Below are positions 8,538-16,835 of a stretch of DNA of 64,000 bases, piece by piece; the first letter of the stretch is position 1; each line of letters opens with the position of its first letter. This DNA comes from Hungatella sp. UBA5385 (lineage in GTDB: Bacteria; Bacillota; Clostridia; Lachnospirales; Lachnospiraceae). Under the pieces are notes generated by a model, which was given only the letters and a program-made list of their open reading frames with translations, was not told where the DNA came from and did no database searches. The stretch lies in NCBI GenBank assembly GCA_002409995.1, contig DHOR01000049.1, positions 28,991 through 92,990 of the forward strand, written 5' to 3'. The position numbers and the translations under genes were made by a program.

Positions 8538-10343
8538 ATGATCAGCGAATTCCTTTCAAATGCACCAAAACCATCCCTTTTTACCCCATGCCCTCCTGCG
8601 TCTGACCGCTCCGTGTGGGAAGCTCTTGATACCGATTTACAACATCGTCTCATATCATATGGAGAAGAATGTCTGTCTATGGAATATCCCCTTATTCTTG
8701 CAACAGACTATATGGATTTTACTAGAACAGGTAACAGAAACCGTTTTGAGACTAAGATGTTTCAAAGACGAACCATGTTAAATCAGCTGGTACTTGCAGA
8801 GTGTGTGGAGCACAAGGGGCGATTTATGGATGGGATTATTAACGGTATCTATCTCATATGCGAAGAACATGGCTGGCAGCTTCCTGCCCATAATTCTTAT
8901 ATAAGGGATACCCCTCAGCTGATTCTTCCTGTTGTGACCCGTCCTGTTATTGATTTATTCTCGGCAGAAACCGCATCTGTGCTTGCTATGGCTGAATATC
9001 TTCTTCGGCAGGAGTTGGCAGAGGTAAGTCCTGCTTTATCCATTATGGTAAATCATGGTTTGGAGGAGCGAATCTTTAAGCCTTATCTTAAGGAGTATTT
9101 CTGGTGGATGGGAGATGGGAAAAGCCATGTGAATAACTGGACTGTCTGGTGTACCCAGAATGTTCTCTTGTCAGCATTTACCCGCCCTCTTTCCCAAACT
9201 GTACAGGAAGAAATCCTTCAAAAAGCATGTAAAAGCATTGACTATTTCCTTGAGGAATATGGTGAGGATGGCTGCTGCGATGAAGGGGCACAGTATTACC
9301 GTCATGCAGGGCTTTGTCTGTTTAATTGTCTGGAGATTTTAAATGGAATTACCTCTGATACCTTTCTCCCGGCTTTTGAAACAGAAAAGATCAAGAACAT
9401 TGCCTCCTATATTCTCACAGTCCATGTTGATGATATTTACTATGTGAATTTTGCAGACTGCTCTCCTGTTGCAGGCAGATGCAATGCAAGGGAATTTTTG
9501 TTTGGAAAACGAACGGGGAATATATCTCTAATGGAATTTGCAGCTTCTGATTATTTAAACAGTGAAGATCCGCTGCTGCGTTCCGAACACAATCTGTTTT
9601 ACAGAATTCAGACTGTATTTCATCATGGGGAAATGAGCACCTATGAGCCACATCCTGAACTGGATCACAAGGATTTCTGGTATGAAAGCGTTGGTATCTT
9701 CCTTGCCAGAGACAAGCATCTGTTCCTTGCAGTAAAATCCGGTGATAACGATGACAGCCATAATCACAATGATACCGGCAGCTTTACTGTATATAAAGAT
9801 GGAAAACCCCTGTTTATCGATATTGGGGTGGAAACTTATACTAAGAAAACCTTCTCCCCTGACAGATATGAGATCTGGACCATGCAGTCCCGTTATCATA
9901 ATCTTCCCTCTTTTTATGCTGGAGATCAGGAGATCATTCAGGAAGCAGGAGCTGAGTATCAAGCGGAAAATGTCTCTGTTTCACTGGGAGATGAACTTTG
10001 CACCATCTCTCAGGACATTGCAAAGGCATACCCTGACAGCAGAATACATTCCTATGTTCGTACTGCTCAGCTGAAAAAGGGGCAGAACATAACCATTGAA
10101 GATCATTATGAGGGTTCTGTAGATTCTGTGGTTCTGTCTCTGATCTTCTATGAAGAACCTGTTATAAAGGGTCATATGATACACATTGGAAACCTTGGAA
10201 CATGTGTGGTGGAAGGGGCTGGAGAAATGAGAAAGGAAATACTTCCCATTACAGATGACCGACTGAAAACTGCCTGGAAACATGATTTATATAGAGTTTT
10301 GATAACACTGGAAGGTAAAGATTTGAAGCTTACGATTCAATAA
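8538..10343 (+). CDS. Heparinase II/III-family polysaccharide lyase
   Basis: This 601-residue protein has the layout of the heparinase II/III family: an alpha/alpha toroid in roughly the first 340 residues, then a beta-sandwich beginning with the signature SHNHNDTGSFTVYKDG (407-422) and FIDIGVETY. Members cleave uronic-acid polymers such as heparin, heparan, alginate or related oligosaccharides by beta-elimination, leaving 4,5-unsaturated ends. No signal peptide is visible, unlike secreted family members, so it should work in the cytoplasm on imported oligosaccharides, perhaps exolytically. It follows the regulator by 12 bases with its own GGAG site. The GH88 enzyme across the divergent promoter would take its product. 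I cannot name the PL family or substrate. Confidence 0.85.
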   Translation: MISEFLSNAPKPSLFTPCPPASDRSVWEALDTDLQHRLISYGEECLSMEYPLILATDYMDFTRTGNRNRFETKMFQRRTMLNQLVLAECVEHKGRFMDGIINGIYLICEEHGWQLPAHNSYIRDTPQLILPVVTRPVIDLFSAETASVLAMAEYLLRQELAEVSPALSIMVNHGLEERIFKPYLKEYFWWMGDGKSHVNNWTVWCTQNVLLSAFTRPLSQTVQEEILQKACKSIDYFLEEYGEDGCCDEGAQYYRHAGLCLFNCLEILNGITSDTFLPAFETEKIKNIASYILTVHVDDIYYVNFADCSPVAGRCNAREFLFGKRTGNISLMEFAASDYLNSEDPLLRSEHNLFYRIQTVFHHGEMSTYEPHPELDHKDFWYESVGIFLARDKHLFLAVKSGDNDDSHNHNDTGSFTVYKDGKPLFIDIGVETYTKKTFSPDRYEIWTMQSRYHNLPSFYAGDQEIIQEAGAEYQAENVSVSLGDELCTISQDIAKAYPDSRIHSYVRTAQLKKGQNITIEDHYEGSVDSVVLSLIFYEEPVIKGHMIHIGNLGTCVVEGAGEMRKEILPITDDRLKTAWKHDLYRVLITLEGKDLKLTIQ

Positions 10344-10371
10344 ATGAAGCGGTAAAGGTTAACCTAATATT

Positions 10372-10428
10372 ACAAAAAATATAGCTATCTGCGAAACTAT
10401 TAAAATCTGCAGATAGCTATATTTTTGT
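10372..10428 (+). terminator. Rho-independent terminator of the lyase unit
   Basis: AATATAGCTATCTGC pairs with GCAGATAGCTATATT across a 16-base loop and ends in TTTTTG. It is flanked by A and T runs, so it could act in both directions. Confidence 0.85.
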
Positions 10429-10622
10429 AATGTAGTACCGCATTCCATGTATCCTGTGTGACAATTGGTCCATGAGTGTTCTCAGCATATCAATGGAAGC
10501 GGCTTAAGTCAGTACTATTTTACTTTATAGTACTCTCCTGTGTATTGTATTGCTGTTGTTTTTGATAGAGTGTTTGGAATATTGTGGCAGACAACGGAAC
10601 AACAGATTTAACTCTAATTTTA
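10429..10622. other. Intergenic stretch without a gene
   Basis: No coding sequence is supported here. The only structure seen is a perfect 8-bp inverted repeat, AGTACTAT and ATAGTACT (10511-10534), with an 8-base spacer and no promoter boxes around it. Confidence 0.5.
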
Positions 10623-10686
10623 TTGACACCTGACTGCAACTAATATATACTATACATACCACTTTATTTATTTGGTATATATAGTA
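10623..10686 (+). promoter_or_regulatory. Promoter with overlapping operator of the zinc-ribbon / methyltransferase / TetR operon
   Basis: TTGACA (10623-10628) and TATACT (10646-10651) are exactly 17 bases apart. A 13-bp inverted repeat, TACTATACATACC (10648-10660) and GGTATATATAGTA (10674-10686), has one mismatch, starts inside the -10 box and runs to just before the ribosome binding site. This is where a repressor would block transcription; the TetR protein at the end of the operon is the obvious candidate. Confidence 0.75.
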
Positions 10687-10703
10687 AGGAGTGATAGATT
10701 CAT

Positions 10704-11081
10704 ATGAAAAAGATCAATTCCATTGGATATGCTCATAAAATTATTGCTGTTATATCATTTTTTCTTTTACTACTTCCTTTCCTCCTACACCTCATATGGC
10801 TCATTACTAATTTCACCCTGTTACGGATTATTATAAAAATATCCTTTTCCATTGGTACCATAATCTCTATCTTATTTCTTCTACTGTTAAAAATCGAATT
10901 ACATCAGGATAAGGTAATTAATACTCAATATCAAAAAAATAAAAACTCCAGAATCTTACTTCCCAGTGGTTTCTATGAATGTCAGACCTGCGGAAACAGA
11001 AGTTTACAAGCAATTAACAAATACTGCACCCATTGTGGTGTAAATTTCAAAGATTTCAATGAGGTGAATAAGGATGAGTAA
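10704..11081 (+). CDS. Small membrane protein with C-terminal zinc ribbon
   Basis: I do not recognise this 125-residue protein. It has two membrane segments at about 12-36 and 41-63, a short basic linker, and a cytoplasmic zinc-ribbon-like tail with CxxC pairs at Cys93/Cys96 and Cys108/Cys111 (YECQTCG and YCTHCG). It is first in a three-gene operon and its end overlaps the methyltransferase start by eight bases, so the two are translationally coupled. The operator over its promoter suggests induction by a small ligand of the TetR protein. It may be a membrane sensor or an anchor for the methyltransferase; there is no direct evidence for either. Confidence 0.75.
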   Translation: MKKINSIGYAHKIIAVISFFLLLLPFLLHLIWLITNFTLLRIIIKISFSIGTIISILFLLLLKIELHQDKVINTQYQKNKNSRILLPSGFYECQTCGNRSLQAINKYCTHCGVNFKDFNEVNKDE

Positions 11082-11850
11082 AATTAAACTTAAAGAATTA
11101 TCACATTTATCAGAAACACTATTAATACCATTAACTGCCCGTGGAAATGAGACCTTGCACAGTTCACCTGTGATAAAGGACGAAAAATCTTTGGAAATCC
11201 TATCACAAATCGATCCTGAAAATATTAATGCAGATGGAGGCAATATCAGTACACATGGCATATTGGCTCGCACAATTATAATAGATCAGGAATTAAATAA
11301 ACTGCTTCTTCAGAATCCTGAAAGTACAGTGATTAACTTAGGAGCAGGATTGGATACCAGACTCAATCGGCTGGATAATGGTCTGTTAACCTGGTATGAT
11401 CTGGATTTAAAAGAAGTGATTGAACTTCGAAGTCTGTTTTTTGCACCAGATAACCGAATTCACTCTATCCCCAAGTCAGTCTTAGATTTTTCCTGGATAG
11501 AGGAAATTGTGAATCGTGAAAATGTAATTATCATAGCAGAAGGACTTCTTATGTATTTTTCTGAAGATGATGTTAAAATAATCTTGCAGGAGCTGTCCCG
11601 GCATTTTCCAAAATCTCATATGTTTTTTGATGTTGTGGGTAAATATTTTGTAGGAAAAGGAATACATGACTCATTTTTATGGGGAATTGACAGAGCAAAG
11701 GATATTGAGAACTTCAGCCCTCCTATCCAACTGATACAATCCTGGAGTACAGGAAATCTTCTGAAAGAGCGACAGTCTCTGGTTATCAGATTATTAAATA
11801 TATTCCCTGCTACCAAAAACAGAAGTCAGATATTACACATTGAATTATAA
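11074..11850 (+). CDS. SAM-dependent methyltransferase, LCM (leucine carboxyl methyltransferase) type
   Basis: This 258-residue class I methyltransferase has the SAM-binding glycine motif NLGAGLDTR (88-96), an acidic second strand WYDLDL (107-112) and the family-typical EGLLMYF (156-162). These belong to the LCM superfamily (PF04072), which in bacteria includes polyketide and other small-molecule O-methyltransferases. The substrate is unknown. Its gene overlaps the membrane zinc-ribbon gene, and a TetR regulator follows 30 bases after its stop codon. The combination suggests modification or detoxification of a small compound, but that is inference. Confidence 0.85.
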   Translation: MSKIKLKELSHLSETLLIPLTARGNETLHSSPVIKDEKSLEILSQIDPENINADGGNISTHGILARTIIIDQELNKLLLQNPESTVINLGAGLDTRLNRLDNGLLTWYDLDLKEVIELRSLFFAPDNRIHSIPKSVLDFSWIEEIVNRENVIIIAEGLLMYFSEDDVKIILQELSRHFPKSHMFFDVVGKYFVGKGIHDSFLWGIDRAKDIENFSPPIQLIQSWSTGNLLKERQSLVIRLLNIFPATKNRSQILHIEL

Positions 11851-11880
11851 TATTATTTCAAAGAAAGACAGGTGTTTCGC

Positions 11881-12468
11881 ATGCCCCGTTTCAGTCAACA
11901 GGAAAAAGAAAGAATTTATGAAAAGCTATTAAAGGAAGGTGAACGGTTGTTTCTTACCCACGGTATCAAAAAAGTCACCATTGATGATCTGGCGGAAGCT
12001 GTTCCCATAGCCAAAGCAACCTTTTATGTGTTCTTCGAACATAAAGAAAGCCTATATTTTCAGATTATTCAAAAAAGACAGTCCGAGATATTTAAGGAAT
12101 TAACTGATCTGCTGACCAATAATAAGAATCTCCCCAATAAAGAACGTGTCAAACAGGTATTTAAAACTATGGAAGGTCTGCTTCTGCAATACCCCATCAT
12201 TCAAAAAATAGACAATACCACAATAGAACTATTAAGCCGCAAAATATCCCAAAATCAGTTTGATGGATATGCAAACCAAAATGTGGCAGCTGTACAGACG
12301 ATGAAAGAACATGGTATTCAATTCTCATGTGATGAAGAAACTGCCTCCTATTCCTTTCAGGCACTGTATCACGGCTGGCTGTTCTTAGGAAAAAGCAAAC
12401 CAAATATTCAAGATAAGGTCACCAACATCATGCTCAACGGAATAATCGATCAAATAGTGCTTGATTAG
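11881..12468 (+). CDS. TetR/AcrR family regulator
   Basis: This regulator of about 196 residues has an N-terminal TetR helix-turn-helix (KKVTIDDLAEAVPIAKATFY, then VFFEHKESLYFQII) and a divergent ligand-binding C-terminal part. I place the start at ATG 11881 behind an AGGTG site; a GTG at 11872 is possible but has poorer spacing. As the last gene of the unit it probably binds the inverted repeat over the operon's own promoter at 10648-10686. Ligand unknown. Confidence 0.88.
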   Translation: MPRFSQQEKERIYEKLLKEGERLFLTHGIKKVTIDDLAEAVPIAKATFYVFFEHKESLYFQIIQKRQSEIFKELTDLLTNNKNLPNKERVKQVFKTMEGLLLQYPIIQKIDNTTIELLSRKISQNQFDGYANQNVAAVQTMKEHGIQFSCDEETASYSFQALYHGWLFLGKSKPNIQDKVTNIMLNGIIDQIVLD

Positions 12469-12477
12469 CCAAAGAAA

Positions 12478-12516
12478 GTCCATAACTGCAAAACCGCCTG
12501 CAGCTATGGACCTTTT
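12478..12516. terminator. Bidirectional terminator between tetR and cardiolipin synthase
   Basis: GTCCATAACTGCA and TGCAGCTATGGAC form a 13-bp stem with one mismatch and an eight-base loop, flanked by AAAGAAA and CTTTTCTT. It serves converging genes. Confidence 0.8.
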
Positions 12517-12553
12517 CTTATAGATTTTCTTCAATATCTATCTACAACTCTAT

Positions 12554-14104
12554 CTACATAAGCGGAGCAAATATCTTCAGCACTCTGCCTGCAAACCTCT
12601 TATACCACGGATAATTCTTACAATCCTCCAAAGTAATAAACTGACTCTGCTGCAATGTCTCCTGAAAATCCCGTTCAATATCTTTTATCACATCATTCTT
12701 ATAAATGTAAACTGCACATTCAAAATGCAGATAAAGGCTTCTGTAATCCAAATTAATGGTTCCCACCACAGCCTTCACATTATCGCTTGTAAAGGACTTG
12801 GCATGTACAAACCCAGGAGTATATTCATATATCTGCACTCCAGCTTTAATCAGCTCCTGATAATGGGATTTGGCAAGTAAAAATGCATATACCTTATCAG
12901 GAATGTGAGGCATAATAATAATGGTCTCCACTCCCCGTTTGGCAGCATAAGTCAGTGCCTGTGTCATCTCATAATCCAGAATCAGATAAGGAGTCATAAT
13001 ATGGACATAATATCTTGCAGAATTAATAATATCCAGATATACCTTTTTCCCCACCGCCTCATCATCCAGAGGACTGTCTCCATAAGGAATGACAAATCCC
13101 TCCATAGGAAGCTCAGGCGGATAGAAGAAGTCAGGGTCTCTTAAATATCTGCTGTAATCCTCCGGTTCTTTTTCGGAAATATTCCACATCTGAAGGAACA
13201 TCATGGTGAAGCTGGTAACAGCATCTCCCTTCAGCATAATTCCAGTATCCTTCCAGTGTCCAAACCGAACCTTGCGGTTAATATACTCATCAGCCAGATT
13301 AATACCGCCTGTAAAAGCAGTATGACCATCAATTACAACAATTTTCCTGTGATCCCTGTTGTTCTGATAAGTGGTAAGAATGGGCCGGATGGGGGAAAAC
13401 ATCTTAGCCTTCAGACCTTTTGCTTCCAGCTCTCTTGGATAATGATAAGGGAGAAGGGTCAGACTGCACATGCCGTCATACATAAACCGTACTTCCACTC
13501 CTTCTGAAACCTTCTGCTCTAAAATCTCCAGAACAGAGTCCCACATCTCTCCCGCTTCCACAATAAAGAACTCCATGAAGATGAAACGTTTTGCATTCTG
13601 CAGCTCCTTCTTCATCTCTTCATACATGGTTTCCCCTATGGAAAAATACTGAACATTGGTCTTGGCATAGGTTGGATAATGGCCGGAGCTCTTAATGTAG
13701 TGAGCCAGATTAGCATTATTCCTGCTGATCTTTCCCAGCCTCTCCATAACAGGAACGCTCTGCTCCATATAACATTCTGTGTTTGCTATATTGACCTTCA
13801 GCCTCTTATTAATCACCTTCTCTAGAATCTGCAGTTCCACAAATATATAGAACAGCAGTCCAAACACAGGAATTAAAGTAATAGGCACCATCCAGGCCAG
13901 CTTAAAGCTTGGATTCTCCTCTTTGTTTATAATATAGATAATAATAAGTGCACTTAAAACGGAAAACCCGCCATAAAAGAAAATCATATATTGGCTTAGG
14001 AACCGGAAACTGTTAAATAATAATCCCACCTGAATAGCCAAAGCGATTATAGCAAAGGTAGTCCGTCCGAAGATTACCCGCAATGCACCTCTGATATATT
14101 TCAT
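12554..14104 (-). CDS. cls: Cardiolipin synthase, phospholipase D type
   Basis: This 516-residue membrane enzyme joins two phosphatidylglycerols to make cardiolipin and glycerol. It has three hydrophobic N-terminal stretches (about 10-32, 36-58 and 70-92) and two PLD catalytic HKD motifs: His252/Lys254/Asp259 in HRKIVVIDG and His434/Lys436/Asp441 in HAKSFTSDN. Length and order fit bacterial Cls. It is a single gene ending at a shared bidirectional terminator. Nothing unusual is seen. Confidence 0.95.
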   Translation of the reverse strand: MKYIRGALRVIFGRTTFAIIALAIQVGLLFNSFRFLSQYMIFFYGGFSVLSALIIIYIINKEENPSFKLAWMVPITLIPVFGLLFYIFVELQILEKVINKRLKVNIANTECYMEQSVPVMERLGKISRNNANLAHYIKSSGHYPTYAKTNVQYFSIGETMYEEMKKELQNAKRFIFMEFFIVEAGEMWDSVLEILEQKVSEGVEVRFMYDGMCSLTLLPYHYPRELEAKGLKAKMFSPIRPILTTYQNNRDHRKIVVIDGHTAFTGGINLADEYINRKVRFGHWKDTGIMLKGDAVTSFTMMFLQMWNISEKEPEDYSRYLRDPDFFYPPELPMEGFVIPYGDSPLDDEAVGKKVYLDIINSARYYVHIMTPYLILDYEMTQALTYAAKRGVETIIIMPHIPDKVYAFLLAKSHYQELIKAGVQIYEYTPGFVHAKSFTSDNVKAVVGTINLDYRSLYLHFECAVYIYKNDVIKDIERDFQETLQQSQFITLEDCKNYPWYKRFAGRVLKIFAPLM

Positions 14105-14217
14105 CTAATGTACCTCCCAGTTGTATAAAACCTTACGTCAACTTATTATACAGCCTGGTTCACTAAGTTGCAACTCAGGATTTCTCTGCTTCAATTTCAA
14201 ATCAATACCCCGGCATT

Positions 14218-15498
14218 TTATTCCAGCGCCTGCTTAATATCAGCAATAATATCCTCAGCATTTTCAATTCCCACACTGAAACGGATCATAGACGGATCAA
14301 CTCCTGCTTCCACCAGCTGCTCGTCTGTTAACTGTCTGTGTGTATGACTTGCAGGATGAAGCACTGAGGTACGGGCATCAGCCACATGTGTCACAATGGC
14401 AGCCACCTTCAGTTTGTCCATAAACGTAACTGCTGCACCTCTTCCGCCCTTAAGACCGAAGGAAATAACACCGCATGTGCCGTCAGGCATATATTTCTTA
14501 GCCAGATCATAATACTGATCCCCTTCAAGCCCAGGATATTTCACCCATGCCACATCATCACGTGACTGTAAGTAAGATGCCACCTTTAAAGCATTCTCGC
14601 AGTGACGCGGAACACGCAGATGAAGAGTTTCCAGACCAATATTAAGCAGGAAAGAGCTCATAGGAGAAGGAATAGAACCCAGATCGCGCATTAACTGTAC
14701 AGTCGCCTTGGTAATATAAGCACCCTTGCCAAATTTCTCAGTATAGATAATTCCATGATAAGACTCATCAGGTGTAGTAAGCCCCGGGAATTTGTCCTTC
14801 TGTGCATCCCAGTCAAAATTACCGCTGTCAACGATACAGCCGCCTACGCTGGTAGCATGACCATCCATATATTTGGTGGTGGAATGGGTCACAATATCTG
14901 CCCCCCACTCAAAAGGACGGCAGTTAATTGGTGTTGCAAATGTATTATCAATAATCAGCGGAACTCCATGGCTGTGAGCAAGGCGTGCAAACTTTTCAAT
15001 ATCCAGAACTACAAGAGCAGGGTTTGCAATGGTCTCTGCAAATACAGCCTTTGTATTAGGACGGAATGCTTTGCTTAATTCCTCCTCTGATGCATCAGGG
15101 TCCACCAGAGTTGATTCAATTCCCATCTTCTTTAAGGTCACTGTAAAAAGGTTGGTGGAACCTCCGTAAATAGTAGCAGAGCTGATCACATGATCTCCTG
15201 CATTGCAGATATTTAATAATGCAAAGAAGTTAGCTGCCTGACCGGATGAAGTCAGTATGGCAGCCACACCACCCTCCAGCTCGCAGATTTTAGCAGCAAC
15301 TGCATCATTGGTTGGATTGGCAAGTCTTGTATAGAAATAACCTGATTCCTCCAGATCGAATAGTCTTCCCATCTGGTCGCTGTCATCATATTTAAAAGTT
15401 GTACTCTGGTAAATAGGCAGAACCCGTGGTTCACCGCTCTTAGGCTGCCAGCCTCCCTGAATACAGATTGTCTCTCTGGATCGTTTATCCTGGCTCAT
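14218..15498 (-). CDS. metY: O-acetylhomoserine sulfhydrylase
   Basis: This 426-residue PLP enzyme of the Cys/Met metabolism family converts O-acetylhomoserine plus sulfide to homocysteine. PLP lysine Lys209 lies in THSTTKYMDGH. Other family marks are YTRLANPT, SSGQAANFFA and the C-terminal SVGIENAEDII. The opening ETICIQGGW and the extra loop with KFPGLTTPDESYHG are typical of the MetY branch rather than cystathionine gamma-synthase. I start it at MSQDKRS because CAGGAGG lies just upstream; a further 20 in-frame codons are unlikely to be translated. No SAM riboswitch is visible in the short upstream spacer. Confidence 0.93.
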   Translation of the reverse strand: MSQDKRSRETICIQGGWQPKSGEPRVLPIYQSTTFKYDDSDQMGRLFDLEESGYFYTRLANPTNDAVAAKICELEGGVAAILTSSGQAANFFALLNICNAGDHVISSATIYGGSTNLFTVTLKKMGIESTLVDPDASEEELSKAFRPNTKAVFAETIANPALVVLDIEKFARLAHSHGVPLIIDNTFATPINCRPFEWGADIVTHSTTKYMDGHATSVGGCIVDSGNFDWDAQKDKFPGLTTPDESYHGIIYTEKFGKGAYITKATVQLMRDLGSIPSPMSSFLLNIGLETLHLRVPRHCENALKVASYLQSRDDVAWVKYPGLEGDQYYDLAKKYMPDGTCGVISFGLKGGRGAAVTFMDKLKVAAIVTHVADARTSVLHPASHTHRQLTDEQLVEAGVDPSMIRFSVGIENAEDIIADIKQALE

Positions 15499-15592
15499 AT
15501 TAATTCCTCCTGTGATCTTATGTAATGTTCTTATTTTCAATAGTTTACCACAATCCATTTAATAAATAAAGATCTGTTACAGAATTGATCGC

Positions 15593-15621
15593 TTGTATTA
15601 AATTTAGAGATACAGTATAAT
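15593..15621 (+). promoter_or_regulatory. Promoter of the DUF362 gene
   Basis: TTGTAT (15593-15598) and a perfect TATAAT (15616-15621) with a 17-base spacer lie about 36 bases before the start codon, followed by AAGGAGG. Confidence 0.65.
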
Positions 15622-15656
15622 AGCAATTGAGATTTTTTATAATTAAGGAGGTATAC

Positions 15657-16763
15657 ATGAGCAAATCAAAGGTTTATTATACGAATTTTCACACCACATT
15701 CACAGAGAATCTCCCTCAGAAGCTGGCAAGGCTGATTAAGTCTGCCGGTATGCTGGATCAGATTGATTTTCAGAATAAATATGCTGCTATTAAGATTCAT
15801 TTTGGAGAACTGGGCAATCTTTCCTTTCTCCGTCCTAACTATGCCAAGGTTGTGGCCGATCTGGTAAAATCCGGCGGAGGCAAACCATTTCTCACTGACT
15901 GCAACACTCTGTATGTTGGAAGCAGGAAAAATGCCCTGGATCATCTGGATACAGCTTATGAAAACGGATTTTCTCCATTTTCCACAGGCTGCCATGTTAT
16001 TATTGGAGATGGTTTAAAGGGAACAGATGAAATTCTCATTCCCATTGACGGAGAGTACATAAAAGAAGCGAAAATCGGCAGAGCAGTGATGGATGCAGAT
16101 ATCTTCATCTCACTCACTCATTTTAAAGGCCATGAGAGCACAGGCTTTGGCGGCACATTAAAGAATATCGGTATGGGCTGCGGCTCCCGAGCAGGCAAGA
16201 TGGAGATGCACAATGCCGGAAAACCTCACGTTGTAGCTGAAACCTGTATCAGCTGCGGCGCATGTGCTAAAAACTGTGCCCACTCTGCCATTTCCTTTCA
16301 GGAGAAAAAGGCAAGGATTGACCACAACCGCTGTGTAGGCTGCGGACGCTGCATCGGTGTATGCCCTGTGGATGCCATTGATACAGATTTAGATGAATCC
16401 AATGACATCTTAAACTGCAAGATTGCAGAATATACCAAAGCTGTTGTTAAAGACCGCCCCTGCTTCCATATCAGCCTTGTAGTGGACGTTTCTCCTTACT
16501 GTGACTGCCATTCCGAGAATGACATCCCCATTGTTCCCAATGTTGGAATGTTTGCCTCCTTTGATCCGGTTGCCCTTGATGTGGCATGTGCTGATGCTGT
16601 AAACAGTCAGCCTGCTGTTGCAGGAAGTCTTCTGGAGAAACATGGTCACAAGCATAAGGACCATTTTACAGATACCCATCCTGACACAAACTGGAAAACA
16701 TGTGTTGCTCATGGAGTGAAGATCGGGCTTGGAAGTGACGAATATGAACTGATTACCATTTAA
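15657..16763 (+). CDS. DUF362-domain protein with two [4Fe-4S] sites
   Basis: This 368-residue cytoplasmic protein has an N-terminal DUF362 domain (to about 185) and a ferredoxin-like insert binding two [4Fe-4S] clusters through Cys197/200/203/207 (CISCGACAKNC) and Cys226/229/232/236 (CVGCGRCIGVC). Such proteins are common in anaerobes and are assumed to be electron carriers or redox enzyme parts, but their exact reaction is not established. The start is MSKSKVYY behind AAGGAGG; ten upstream in-frame codons overlap the promoter region and are rejected. It stands alone between metY and the LtaS-like gene. Confidence 0.88.
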   Translation: MSKSKVYYTNFHTTFTENLPQKLARLIKSAGMLDQIDFQNKYAAIKIHFGELGNLSFLRPNYAKVVADLVKSGGGKPFLTDCNTLYVGSRKNALDHLDTAYENGFSPFSTGCHVIIGDGLKGTDEILIPIDGEYIKEAKIGRAVMDADIFISLTHFKGHESTGFGGTLKNIGMGCGSRAGKMEMHNAGKPHVVAETCISCGACAKNCAHSAISFQEKKARIDHNRCVGCGRCIGVCPVDAIDTDLDESNDILNCKIAEYTKAVVKDRPCFHISLVVDVSPYCDCHSENDIPIVPNVGMFASFDPVALDVACADAVNSQPAVAGSLLEKHGHKHKDHFTDTHPDTNWKTCVAHGVKIGLGSDEYELITI

Positions 16764-16780
16764 AAGCATTAGAAACTCAA

Positions 16781-16822
16781 AAAGCCGAAGGCAGGAACCA
16801 TTCATTCCCTGTCTCCGGCTTT
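16781..16822. terminator. Terminator between DUF362 and LtaS-like genes
   Basis: AAAGCCG and CGGCTTT close an imperfect stem with GGCAGG and CCTGTC inside. A and T runs on the two sides let it serve both converging genes. Confidence 0.65.
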
Positions 16823-16835
16823 CTATATTGCCATT

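Noticed and set aside
10511..10534. Perfect 8-bp inverted repeat AGTACTAT / ATAGTACT in the intergenic stretch
   Set aside because: No promoter boxes or gene start lie close enough to give it a role; it may be chance in AT-rich DNA.
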